A stretch of 64,000 bases of DNA from Arthrobacter sp. NtRootA1. Its GTDB lineage: Bacteria > Actinomycetota > Actinomycetes > Actinomycetales > Micrococcaceae. The translations under genes and the position numbers were made by a program. Positions 8,457 to 16,508 of the stretch are shown here, piece by piece; the stretch's first letter is position 1, and each line of letters opens with the position of its first letter. Location: positions 4,216,001 through 4,280,000 of the forward strand of contig NZ_AP024630.1 of the NCBI RefSeq assembly GCF_019976975.1. Direction: 5' to 3'. The notes below the pieces were generated by a model. That model ran no database searches. It was not told the origin of the DNA and saw nothing but the letters and a program-made list of their open reading frames with translations.

Positions 8457-10480
8457 TAAAGACTCAGCATCCTCTCCACGATTTTGGCATTGATTCTTTG
8501 GGGGTCCACTCCCTGGAAGAAGCGTTCGCGACGGGCATTGAATAGTTCATGAGGCCGGAGGTACTGCTCATGGACGATGTGGTTGACCAGCTCTGCATGC
8601 TCCTCAAAGACCGGGCCCAAGCCATCATCGCGGTAGTCCACTCGGCCCTCGTAAGGTTGCTCATGGAAGAAGTCCGCTGCGTCCCAGTGGTAGTAGGCAA
8701 TCGGCGTCCCAATGAACGCCGCATCCAGGACTGCCGAGCTGTAGTCGGTGAATACCATCTCTGCGGAGGCGATGGCTTCGCGATAGCTCAAATCAGTCCT
8801 GACGACGTTCCTGGAGAACCTGAATTGGCCGGCTCTCTTTTCCACGTTTGGATGGAGTTTTACGTGGAGAGTCCGGCCAGTTTCTTCGAGGAATGCCAGT
8901 AGCTTCGGATCCGCGAGGACAGCGTCGATTGCACGGAAGTACTCAGATTGGGCGAATTGTTCGGTGGACACTTGGTGCAGGTTGAAACGCCACGTTGGCA
9001 TGAAGAGCAGGTGCTGTGGCTCATGTGGCGTTCTGGTCAGGGCCTCGAAGCGGGGCAGCCCTGAGTTCAAGGTCTCGACGGGAGCAAGCTTGCGCAGATA
9101 ATCGGCTTCGAGTTGGCCGGTGGCAACGAACACGTCGAAGTATTTGGAGAGGATCCAGTCGGTCATATCGTTCAACTGGATGCCGTGTTGCAGATACACA
9201 AAGCGGGAGTTCGCGAACGACTTGCCTCGGTATCTGATGTTGTAAATCTGGGACGAAACCACCAGGTCCGAGATGAGGAATTTCTCGTAGAACTCAGTAG
9301 TGAAGATTGGGATCAGTTTGAAGCCCTTTGCTTGCAGCCTTTCCCAGTCCGGCGATTTTGGGTTCAACGCAAAGTACGCCTCTGTGTACTCCCCATGGTT
9401 CGCCCTGAAATATTCGTACAGGTGCTCAGCATTGTCGTCTGCCTGTAGCGGCCGATCAAAGAAGATCATGGTTGACAAGGGACTGATAGGTCGGCTATAG
9501 AAGTCGTAGCTGGCAGCCCGAGAATATCCCGGCCGTAGATCTCGCGGCCGGTAAGACTTCTCTATGACCACAGTGGCCCCACCGAAGTGCAATTCGTAGA
9601 GGGGCGGCTGGGCCCCTTCCGCGCGCTCCCCTTCGGTGAAGGATAAATATGAATCACTGTCGCTCAGCTGCTTGTAGAGATGGGTGTCGGATTCCGGATC
9701 GGACAACCAGCGAATCCAGGACGCCTCCACCGGCTGCAACGGTTCAACGAATCGGAGCATCTCGACCAGACCGTAGGAACGGACCACATCCCGGAGATTA
9801 GCCAGGGCAACCTGTGTCACCTTCCCAGCCCGCATCCCGCGAAGGAACAACGCAAGATATCGCACCAAGTGAAGTCGGACTTCCCTCGAAGCCGCTGGGA
9901 TCAGTGGGACCAGCCGCGTGACGTCTTGCGCTATTTGCAGGCCAATGGCTGCTTTCGTGTCAGATGCGACTGAGAAGCCTGTAGCGAGAGGCTTTACCGT
10001 TCCGATGGACCAGTACAAACGGTAACTGAGATACAGGGCCGAGCGATCGACGTCGCCAATTGCTTCCAACGCATCCCTCAGCCGACGAGTGTTGAAAACA
10101 ACACCGAAAACGTCAGTATCCCGGGCGTAGCGATACGCGTCATCGATTTTGGTGGCGGCCACGTTTTTGGAGATCACGCCTGTGTACATGACCGGCTCAG
10201 CGAGATAGACCGTGCGCGGACGTAGGTAATCCAACATGGTGGTCATGTAGGTGGGGGCAAGCTGATGCGACGTCCTCATGAACACTACGTATTTGGTTTC
10301 GACAATTTCACTAAGCCGTGTGATTTTCTCCGTTGTGAGAGGTTCATCAACCTGGAGTATCAAGAACTGCGCTTCATACCGCAGCCTTGCGGCGATGAGT
10401 CTCCGGTACATCACGGACTCTCGGTCAACACCTCCGGGGGCCTCGAGGACGATGGTGACCAGGTGGATTGAGTCGGGCAT
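8456..10480 (-). CDS. TagF/TagB-like CDP-glycerol (polyol-phosphate) transferase
   Basis: Taken as 674 residues from the ATG at 10480, which has AGGA 5-6 bases upstream. The open frame extends 99 codons further, but that extension is antisense to a decayed LCP gene and shows no protein-like character. The first ~330 residues are a helical region of unknown role. The C-terminal ~350 residues match the Glyphos_transf domain: FVYLQHGIQLNDMTD with its conserved His, NSGLPRFEALT, LLFMPTWR, LHVKLHPNVEK and MVFTDYSSAVLDAAFIGTP. Such enzymes polymerise glycerol- or ribitol-phosphate, or transfer sugar phosphates, on the inner membrane face. No CDP-glycerol synthesis gene is in the window, so the donor is open. 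Confidence 0.82.
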   Translation of the reverse strand: MPDSIHLVTIVLEAPGGVDRESVMYRRLIAARLRYEAQFLILQVDEPLTTEKITRLSEIVETKYVVFMRTSHQLAPTYMTTMLDYLRPRTVYLAEPVMYTGVISKNVAATKIDDAYRYARDTDVFGVVFNTRRLRDALEAIGDVDRSALYLSYRLYWSIGTVKPLATGFSVASDTKAAIGLQIAQDVTRLVPLIPAASREVRLHLVRYLALFLRGMRAGKVTQVALANLRDVVRSYGLVEMLRFVEPLQPVEASWIRWLSDPESDTHLYKQLSDSDSYLSFTEGERAEGAQPPLYELHFGGATVVIEKSYRPRDLRPGYSRAASYDFYSRPISPLSTMIFFDRPLQADDNAEHLYEYFRANHGEYTEAYFALNPKSPDWERLQAKGFKLIPIFTTEFYEKFLISDLVVSSQIYNIRYRGKSFANSRFVYLQHGIQLNDMTDWILSKYFDVFVATGQLEADYLRKLAPVETLNSGLPRFEALTRTPHEPQHLLFMPTWRFNLHQVSTEQFAQSEYFRAIDAVLADPKLLAFLEETGRTLHVKLHPNVEKRAGQFRFSRNVVRTDLSYREAIASAEMVFTDYSSAVLDAAFIGTPIAYYHWDAADFFHEQPYEGRVDYRDDGLGPVFEEHAELVNHIVHEQYLRPHELFNARRERFFQGVDPQRINAKIVERMLSL

Positions 10481-10673
10481 TTGAGTCCTAGGGAATCGAT
10501 GGCACGGAAGATCCCTTGGGCGCAGATCCCTCATGCCTACTTGTAGTTCAGATACACAGTGCGGACTCAAGCAGGATCGTGACGCGGATTGCTGGATTTC
10601 TGGACCGGCATGGACCGTGGTCTGTCGTGGAAAAGAGCCCTCGCTAGCAGTTGCCAGCCAATCCAAGGAACAC

Positions 10674-11230
10674 ATGTCCTTCGCGCTGACCAAGAAACGA
10701 CCGCGGCCGAGCGACCACGTCGCGGCGGGAAGGGTCCGCAGAAGACCGCACGGAGTGTGCTTCTCGGCTTCGGGCAACGGTGCTCGTGGCCTGCCGCATT
10801 CGCGGAGCCTAGATTTTCAATCTGGCCCAAACGTTCAAGCCGGGACCACCAAGATCGAGTCCGCATTCCCTGATGCGTCCACCCGGCCGCCGAAAACGGC
10901 AATGGGGGCGATGAACATCCTGGTCATGGGCAAGGCCAAGAGCCCGGACTGCGACCTGGATACCGAGGACACCGCAGCGACTGAACAGCGCAGGGACACG
11001 CTGAAGCGGGGCCCATATTCCTGCCGACCGGAAGAACGTGTTCGCGATTTACATCATGCCCGCTACCTGGGTGAACATCCCGGGTAAGAGTGAGGCCAAG
11101 AACAACGCAGCGATAGCCTCCGGTGGAGTTGCCCTGACAGTCCAGACTGTTGTGTCATGGCTGAAAGTGACCTTAACGCGGACTTCAATGGACTCTCGGA
11201 CGGTGACGGTCAGGTCCATCGCGGGGAAGT
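10674..11230 (+). pseudogene. decayed LCP family gene (frameshifted, truncated)
   Basis: From the ATG at 10674, preceded by AAGGAACAC much as in the intact LCP gene at 4582, the plus strand repeats that gene in pieces across three frames. KTARSVLLGF (another frame), TTKIESAFPDASTRP, GAMNILVMGKAK and TEQRRDTL, then after a further shift VFAIYIMPATWVNIPG, KNNAAIASGGVALTVQT, and finally DFNGLSDG in a third frame. At least three frameshifts are needed. The conserved Arg-Asp of the active site (MRDTW in the intact copy) reads MPATW here. Similarity fades after about 11230, so the C-terminal half is missing. A relic of a duplicated or replaced LCP gene. Confidence 0.85.
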
Positions 11231-11536
11231 AGCAGTCCCGGTGTTGGTCTCGGCTGTGAGGGTGGGTAGTGCCTCCGTCGTGTTTCCTTTGAGTAGTAAG
11301 GGCGCGCTACAGGAGGTGCTGTGTCACAGCTTCTGCACGTTGTGGCGGTCGCGCTCTGAGCGCTAACACGGCATCGTCCGCAATCCTCAATCCGAGGACA
11401 GGGCAAAGGCTAACACTGGATTGGTGGCAGGATCCGACGGGAGGCCACACCCGCGCGTGTGGCCTGCCGGCCTCAAGTTCTCCAGCGGCACGGCCCCTGC
11501 CGCATCGACTAATGCCTTTCCGCGACTCGATCACTC
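11231..11536. other. gene-poor gap after LCP relic
   Basis: No credible coding region. Short plus-strand frames occur here (for example one beginning VSQLLHVVAVAL near 11321) but each stops at once. A hairpin at 11442-11465 is listed separately. This may be debris from the rearrangement that broke the LCP copy; no transposase motif or terminal inverted repeat was recognised. Confidence 0.4.
11442..11465 (-). terminator. hairpin downstream of polymerase gene
   Basis: A perfect 9-bp stem (AGGCCACAC with GTGTGGCCT) and a 6-nt GC-rich loop lie about 70 bp beyond the stop of the minus-strand polymerase. No T-run follows, so terminator function is tentative. Confidence 0.45.
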
Positions 11537-12802
11537 TCATTCATGACGGCTCGAGCTGGTGCGAGAGAGGCCGGGCTTTTCCGGTTCGATGAAGCGCCCT
11601 CCGTGGGCTACCCCGGACTGGTCTTGGGACGAGTGAGTGATAGCCCACGCTGCGAGTACAGCAGATACGGCCAACGTCAGGCCGCGGTTGTACCCCCATG
11701 TTGAGAACAAGACATCCCAAATGCCCTGTATTGCTACGAGAACTACCAACGGAGCCAACCGACCGTGGGCTTTGAAAATGGCGACGACAAACAGGCCAAA
11801 TAGAAGTGCAGGCATAACCACCGCGAGAATGCCGCCCTCCGCCCAACCCTCAGCAAAGACTGAATGAAGGGACACCCTGCCATCTGCCCGAATCCACAGC
11901 CTCATGTAGTCATCGGGAACCATGCCCAAGGTGTATGCAATATCAGCGCCAACGCTCATCGTGTGGTTGTCGATGGCGTTGAGATTGCCCCAGCCGATCC
12001 AAGGGTGTTTCAGGATAGCTGCCAGTGACAGTGGCGGTTCCACGCGACCCGCGAGAATATCAGGTCCGTTGTCGCCCAATTGCTGCATTGTCCGGGCTTG
12101 GACGGCTTGACCAAACCAGCCTGCCGCGATTCCCATGGGCAGTACCTTGGAGAGCGCATAGAGGGCAACAGCCGCAATGGCGCCCTTGAACGCCTTACCA
12201 GCAGCGCCTCTGGTGTCACCTCGAACCAGGATAATGACAACCACGACGAAGCAAACCAACCCGTGAGATCTAAAGCCAAGGAAAAGACTCGAGCATCCGA
12301 CGACGAACAGCGCCGTCAGCGGTATGATCCGCTGGTCAGTTCGTTCGCACAGAAACCAGACGATTGCGATTGCAACGTACGGGCCGAGGCCGTACTTCCA
12401 AAGATGTTCGAAGGTATCCGTGTTTGTGGGCCGGAAGATCAAGTAGAACATGGCGCTGCCGATGGAGACGTAAGCCAGCAGCTTCGCTGCCGTCGAGGCG
12501 TCTGATGTCATCTTGACCCCAGCGATCACGAACAGAAGCATGGCAGCATAGTGAAGAATGTTTCCGCTGACAGGCTCGTCTTGAAGGAAGGCGCTGAGCG
12601 TAAGCGCAACTATCCCGATTGCCGACCACCAAGCGATCGCTTTAGTTAGTTTCGGGAAGCCTGCTAGCGGCTTTACGAACAACATGGCCACCGCCGGGAT
12701 AGCCGCCAAGGGAAAAGCGAACCCGTAAACGGGGCTGGCAACCATGGCCCCTACACCCGTGAAGCGCCTGACCCACGTCCGTGGTTGCTTCTCTTCTGGC
12801 AC
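11537..12802 (-). CDS. O-antigen ligase/Wzy-like polysaccharide polymerase
   Basis: 421 residues from a GTG at 12802 that shares one base with the TAG of the small membrane gene upstream (TAGTG); the longer open frame to 13060 overlaps that small gene and is not protein-like. The product is very hydrophobic, with about ten transmembrane segments, and a large external loop around GRVEPPLSLAAILKHPWIG and MSVGADIAYTLG. That loop position, and the motif HPWIGWGNLNAIDNH, are typical of Wzy_C/O-antigen-ligase proteins, which join lipid-linked repeat units on the outer membrane face of the cytoplasmic membrane. Together with Wzx and Wzz downstream this indicates a Wzx/Wzy-dependent pathway. Confidence 0.8.
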   Translation of the reverse strand: MPEEKQPRTWVRRFTGVGAMVASPVYGFAFPLAAIPAVAMLFVKPLAGFPKLTKAIAWWSAIGIVALTLSAFLQDEPVSGNILHYAAMLLFVIAGVKMTSDASTAAKLLAYVSIGSAMFYLIFRPTNTDTFEHLWKYGLGPYVAIAIVWFLCERTDQRIIPLTALFVVGCSSLFLGFRSHGLVCFVVVVIILVRGDTRGAAGKAFKGAIAAVALYALSKVLPMGIAAGWFGQAVQARTMQQLGDNGPDILAGRVEPPLSLAAILKHPWIGWGNLNAIDNHTMSVGADIAYTLGMVPDDYMRLWIRADGRVSLHSVFAEGWAEGGILAVVMPALLFGLFVVAIFKAHGRLAPLVVLVAIQGIWDVLFSTWGYNRGLTLAVSAVLAAWAITHSSQDQSGVAHGGRFIEPEKPGLSRTSSSRHE

Positions 12803-12993
12803 TATTGCTGCCCTCGGCCGATCAGGCCAGCTGCAACAATGCCCGTGACACCAAGAAGCAGGACTGCCAGCGCATTGCTGCCCGCACCGTTGTCCAGCCA
12901 CCAGCCGACCAGCGACATTATGGTGGTGCCCAGTACAAACAGAATGACAATATTCCTTCGAGCCTGCGAGCCTGTCTCGCTGCGTCCGGACAT
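12802..12993 (-). CDS. small two-helix membrane protein coupled to polymerase
   Basis: 63 residues from the ATG at 12993 behind a GGGGGGCC purine-rich element. After a short basic head (MSGRSETGSQARR) come two transmembrane segments, NIVILFVLGTTIMSLVGWWL and NALAVLLLGVTGIVAAGLI, joined by DNGAGS, then a GRGQQ tail. The stop codon overlaps the GTG of the polymerase gene by one base, so translation is probably coupled. Not recognised as a family member. Its size and position suggest a small partner of the Wzy-like protein, but no function can be read from it. Confidence 0.7.
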   Translation of the reverse strand: MSGRSETGSQARRNIVILFVLGTTIMSLVGWWLDNGAGSNALAVLLLGVTGIVAAGLIGRGQQ

Positions 12994-12994
12994 A

Positions 12995-13034
12995 GGCCCC
13001 CCAGTTAAGTGTTTCCCCAAGCATACCGGGGGCC
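12995..13034 (-). promoter_or_regulatory. possible RBS-sequestering hairpin
   Basis: On the minus strand the 5' leader carries GGCCCCC (complement of 13028-13034) that can pair with GGGGGCC (complement of 12995-13001), the presumed Shine-Dalgarno element of the small membrane gene. Loop about 26 nt. Such pairing could limit translation of the small gene and, by coupling, the polymerase. It depends on transcription starting upstream of 13034. Confidence 0.3.
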
Positions 13035-13792
13035 CATGAGACTTGGCTTAGTGCGCTCACGTAACAAAGCCCCTCCTCGGCGGGCGGGCGGACCTGTGCC
13101 GCTTTGTGGAGCCGTAGGCTATCGACCGGCTAGGTCGGCAAGGACAGTGCCCGCTGACCCGCGACGGACTTCGGCTCACCGTGGTGACGGCCTCCGTAGT
13201 GACGCTGCTTGCAGTGATCGACGCGTGGTCCGCAGGGCTTCTTGGATGCGCCAGGGCTTGATTGTCCCTCGTTGCCTGTTCCGGCGACGATGAGTGCGGC
13301 CTGAAGTCATTGGCGTCAACAACGAGGGAAAGATTGGTGACCAAAGATCACCCTCGAATTTCGAACACCATGGCGCGGTCTACAAAACGCATTGTCGGGT
13401 TTTTTCTTGGATGCCGAAACCCTCTCGGCGGGCTGGACAGTTGTCCAAGAATGCGTTTGGCGTGCCCACAAAACTACAGCAGGATGACAGGATCCTCCAC
13501 ACGACCGCCAAAGCCTCGGAGTCGTCAGACAAGGACCGTAGAGGCATTCGGCGCTGAGATGAAGTGTCTGGCTAGCGCGGAAATCGGACGGTGAGAGTTT
13601 GAATTGAGATCTTCATTCGCCATGGGCCTGCTTCAAGGGCAGCCATTGGCTTCACGTAACACTCTGTGATGCACCATTATCGAAGCGCGCGCCCTGGCCC
13701 CAACGGGTAGAATCATGGGGACCGCAGAAAAGTGCCGTTCTGGGAACGTGCCTTGCGGCAAGTTTTCACAATGCGAAATAGGGGGCCATGAT
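13035..13792. other. long gene-free region upstream of wzz
   Basis: About 750 bp between the divergent polymerase and Wzz/BY-kinase genes. Short open frames occur on both strands (for example 13057-13344 minus, 13262-13594 plus) but none has a good ribosome binding site or a protein-like composition. It should hold the promoter of the long plus-strand polysaccharide operon, probably with a long leader. No riboswitch, operator palindrome or terminator was recognised. Confidence 0.45.
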
Positions 13793-15322
13793 TTGGATCT
13801 TCGCGATTACCTTCGAATCCTTCGCCGTAACTGGATGTTATTACTTGCCACGTCTCTAGCTGGACTAGCCGTTGGCGGAGGAGTCTCTGTAGCAGCAAAG
13901 CCCACCTATACTGCGCAAACACAACTGTTCGTTGCAATACAAAGTTCGGGGTCTGTTCAAGAATTGCAACAGGGGAACACCTTTAGTCAGGCACGGGTCC
14001 AGTCATACGTAAAGACCGTGGCCACTCCCGTGGTGTTACAACCTGCGATTGATGCGCTCGGCCTCGCAATAACCCCGCAAGAACTCAGTCAACGCGTAAA
14101 AGCCTCCTCTGACCTCAACACCGTCCTGATCACCATCGAGGCTTCAGACTCGTCGCCGGTGCAGGCAGCCGCAATTGCTCAGGCTATCTCCTCAAGCTTG
14201 GTGAACGCAGTCGATACACTCGAACGACCGAAAACCGGAGGAACTTCCCCTATCAGCCTTTCGGTCATTTCGCCGGCCGTAGCCCCGACATCTCCATCTG
14301 CCCCCAACACGAAACTCAATCTCGGCATTGGCGTGCTCGTGGGAGTCGCTTTTGGATTTGGCTTCGCGGCGCTTCGGTCTCTGCTAGACACGAGAATCAA
14401 GAGCGAGTCGGACCTGCGGGATGTGTGTGATGAGCCCCTGATAGGTGGCATAGCCTTTGAACCTGACGCCGCCGGAAAGCCCCTACTCACTCAGGCAGCC
14501 TTCCAGAGTCCGCGCGCCGAATCCTACCGGCAATTGAGAACAAACCTGCAGTTTGCGAATGTAGCAGGACATGCGAAGAGCTTCATTGTTACCTCGTCAC
14601 TCCCAGGTGAGGGGAAGACCACCACGGCAATAAATCTTGCGATCGCGTTGGCCGAGGCTGGACAAAGTGTCTGTCTAATCGACGCCGACTTACGGCGGCC
14701 AATGGTCGCCGAGTATCTCGGCTTGGAGAGAAGTGCGGGCCTCACCACTGCGCTGGTAGGGTCGGCCGACGTGACTGACCTCCTTCAGCCTTGGGGACCA
14801 AATGACCTCTACGTGCTCACATCAGGTCAGATTCCTCCGAACCCGAGCGAACTTTTGGGTTCTAACGAAATGAAGGGCCTCGTTGAGCGCCTGGAGCAAG
14901 TCTTCGACACGCTGATTATCGATGCGCCACCTTTGCTCCCGGTAACAGATGCTGCCGTCCTGTCCCAACACGCCGGAGGCGTTGTTGTCGTTGTAAGTGC
15001 CCAAAAAACCCGTTCCCAAGATCTGGAAAAATCGCTAGGTGCGCTTCGTCTTGTTGAGGCGAATATTCTTGGCGTCGTCCTGAACCGCCTCCCGACCAAA
15101 GGCCCGGATGCGTACTCGTATTCGTACATGAACTACGGAAGCCACCGTCAACCGGATGGGGCCACCCAATCGCGGAGCGCCCAAGTATTCCCTTCTAATT
15201 CAGTCGCTGGCAAGGTTGTCCCCGCTTCCTCAGACTCGTGCGAACTGGAACAACAAGCAGACCAGTCGGAAGACTCCAACGGATCCCGAGCCGCGACACT
15301 CAGCCGGCAACTCGCCGAGTAG
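13793..15322 (+). CDS. Wzz-type chain-length regulator fused to bacterial tyrosine kinase
   Basis: About 509 residues from a TTG at 13793, seven bases behind AGGGGGCC; an upstream ATG at 13715 has no comparable site. The N-terminal ~200 residues are a Wzz domain: LDLRDYLRILRRNW, a first membrane helix, a periplasmic-type loop, and a second helix near LNLGIGVLVGVAFGFGFAAL. The C-terminal half is a BY-kinase: TSSLPGEGKTTTAINLA (Walker A), VCLIDADLRRP (Walker A') and LIIDAPPLL (Walker B), ending with a Tyr cluster DAYSYSYMNY that is probably autophosphorylated. It controls polymer length and export with Wzx/Wzy. First gene of the operon. Confidence 0.92.
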   Translation: MDLRDYLRILRRNWMLLLATSLAGLAVGGGVSVAAKPTYTAQTQLFVAIQSSGSVQELQQGNTFSQARVQSYVKTVATPVVLQPAIDALGLAITPQELSQRVKASSDLNTVLITIEASDSSPVQAAAIAQAISSSLVNAVDTLERPKTGGTSPISLSVISPAVAPTSPSAPNTKLNLGIGVLVGVAFGFGFAALRSLLDTRIKSESDLRDVCDEPLIGGIAFEPDAAGKPLLTQAAFQSPRAESYRQLRTNLQFANVAGHAKSFIVTSSLPGEGKTTTAINLAIALAEAGQSVCLIDADLRRPMVAEYLGLERSAGLTTALVGSADVTDLLQPWGPNDLYVLTSGQIPPNPSELLGSNEMKGLVERLEQVFDTLIIDAPPLLPVTDAAVLSQHAGGVVVVVSAQKTRSQDLEKSLGALRLVEANILGVVLNRLPTKGPDAYSYSYMNYGSHRQPDGATQSRSAQVFPSNSVAGKVVPASSDSCELEQQADQSEDSNGSRAATLSRQLAE

Positions 15323-15422
15323 TGGCCATTCGCAAAGTTTCTTGTTAGACGGACCAAGACCCCACAATGCTCCAGGTCAGGGTTCTATCAGAAGTGGTGC
15401 GCGACAAGAAAGTGACTCCAAT

Positions 15423-16508
15423 ATGCCCGACGCACAGCAAGAACATTCCTTCACAGCCAAGACGCTCGTTATCGTGCCGTGGCTTGAAGGCGGCGGAGCC
15501 CAAGGTGCCCTAGAAGGAATCCTCCGGCAGCTTACCCCGACCAAGACGACACTGTTGATACTGTTCCGTGGGAATCGCAATCACGACTCTGCCAAACGAC
15601 TTGCGGGTAGAACTATCGAACTTGATTTGCCGAGGAGTCCAATCGGAGTACTCGAGGCCGCCTTGCGCCTTCTACCGCACATCCGCAAAGCGGAAACAGT
15701 CTATTCGCTGATGAGGGGAAGCCACCTAGTGCTCGGCATGCTTCCGGTTCGACTGCTTAAACGTAAGAAGCTGGCCGCGACCTTCCACCAATTGCCATCT
15801 CAAGACGCTAAGGGAGCAATAGGACAACTAGAAGATGTCCTAGTCAGGCGAGGCATACGCCATGCCGGCTTGATCACAGCGCCCTCCACCCGCGCGGTTG
15901 AGGAGCTAATTGATGGAAACTACGGACCTGCGCAGGCAATCAAAGTTGAGCACAACATTATCAAACTGCCAGATGCCCCGCCGGTGAGACCTCGGGCCGG
16001 CATACTCGCTGAAGTTAGGCTCGTTTTCGCAGGTAGGCTCTCTAGGCAGAAAGGGCTCGACCGGCTTCCCGAGCTCTTGGCCAACGTAAAAATACCCGTG
16101 CATGTCAGATACCTGGGTGACGGGGAGGAACGGGAATCAATCGCTGACCTCCCAAACCGACTGAATGCAATGCATACGCTCGAACTGTTTCCCCATGTGG
16201 AAGACGTGGGGGCACATCTTGATTGGGCAGATGCGTTGTTCATGCCGAGCCGATGGGAACTCAACCCTTTGATCGTGTGGGAAGCACGAGCCCGAGGGAG
16301 AGCAACTATCGGAAGTCGCATTGCGGCTTTTCAAGACTTATCAAGCAGCGGACCCCTCTGGCTCTTCGACGACGCCGATGAGTTCAAAGGCATTCTCTCC
16401 ACGCTCGCTGCACAACCCGACGTTCGCGTCATTGCCTTTCACCAGGCACTCGAATCATCACAGAACCTGAGTACGAGGAGTGCAATTGTCGACTATCTGG
16501 GAAACTAG
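15423..16508 (+). CDS. glycosyltransferase (GT-B fold, family 4-like)
   Basis: About 361 residues from the ATG at 15423. The open frame begins inside the kinase gene, and no start has a strong ribosome binding site, so the start is uncertain. TLVIVPWLEGGGAQGALEGIL opens the N-terminal domain with a Gly-rich acceptor loop. Further on, LVFAGRLSRQKGLDRLPELL begins the donor domain, and ADALFMPSRWELNPLIVWEARARG is the usual acidic sugar-nucleotide motif. Cytoplasmic, acts on the lipid-linked repeat unit. It overlaps the pyruvyltransferase gene downstream. Donor unknown. Confidence 0.85.
   Translation: MPDAQQEHSFTAKTLVIVPWLEGGGAQGALEGILRQLTPTKTTLLILFRGNRNHDSAKRLAGRTIELDLPRSPIGVLEAALRLLPHIRKAETVYSLMRGSHLVLGMLPVRLLKRKKLAATFHQLPSQDAKGAIGQLEDVLVRRGIRHAGLITAPSTRAVEELIDGNYGPAQAIKVEHNIIKLPDAPPVRPRAGILAEVRLVFAGRLSRQKGLDRLPELLANVKIPVHVRYLGDGEERESIADLPNRLNAMHTLELFPHVEDVGAHLDWADALFMPSRWELNPLIVWEARARGRATIGSRIAAFQDLSSSGPLWLFDDADEFKGILSTLAAQPDVRVIAFHQALESSQNLSTRSAIVDYLGN

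Noticed and set aside
11231..11536. Possible insertion-sequence debris after the LCP relic
   Set aside because: No transposase motif, terminal inverted repeat or target duplication could be identified.
13057..13594. Overlapping short frames on both strands in the gap upstream of wzz
   Set aside because: No ribosome binding sites, no hydrophobic or domain pattern, and frames that exclude one another.
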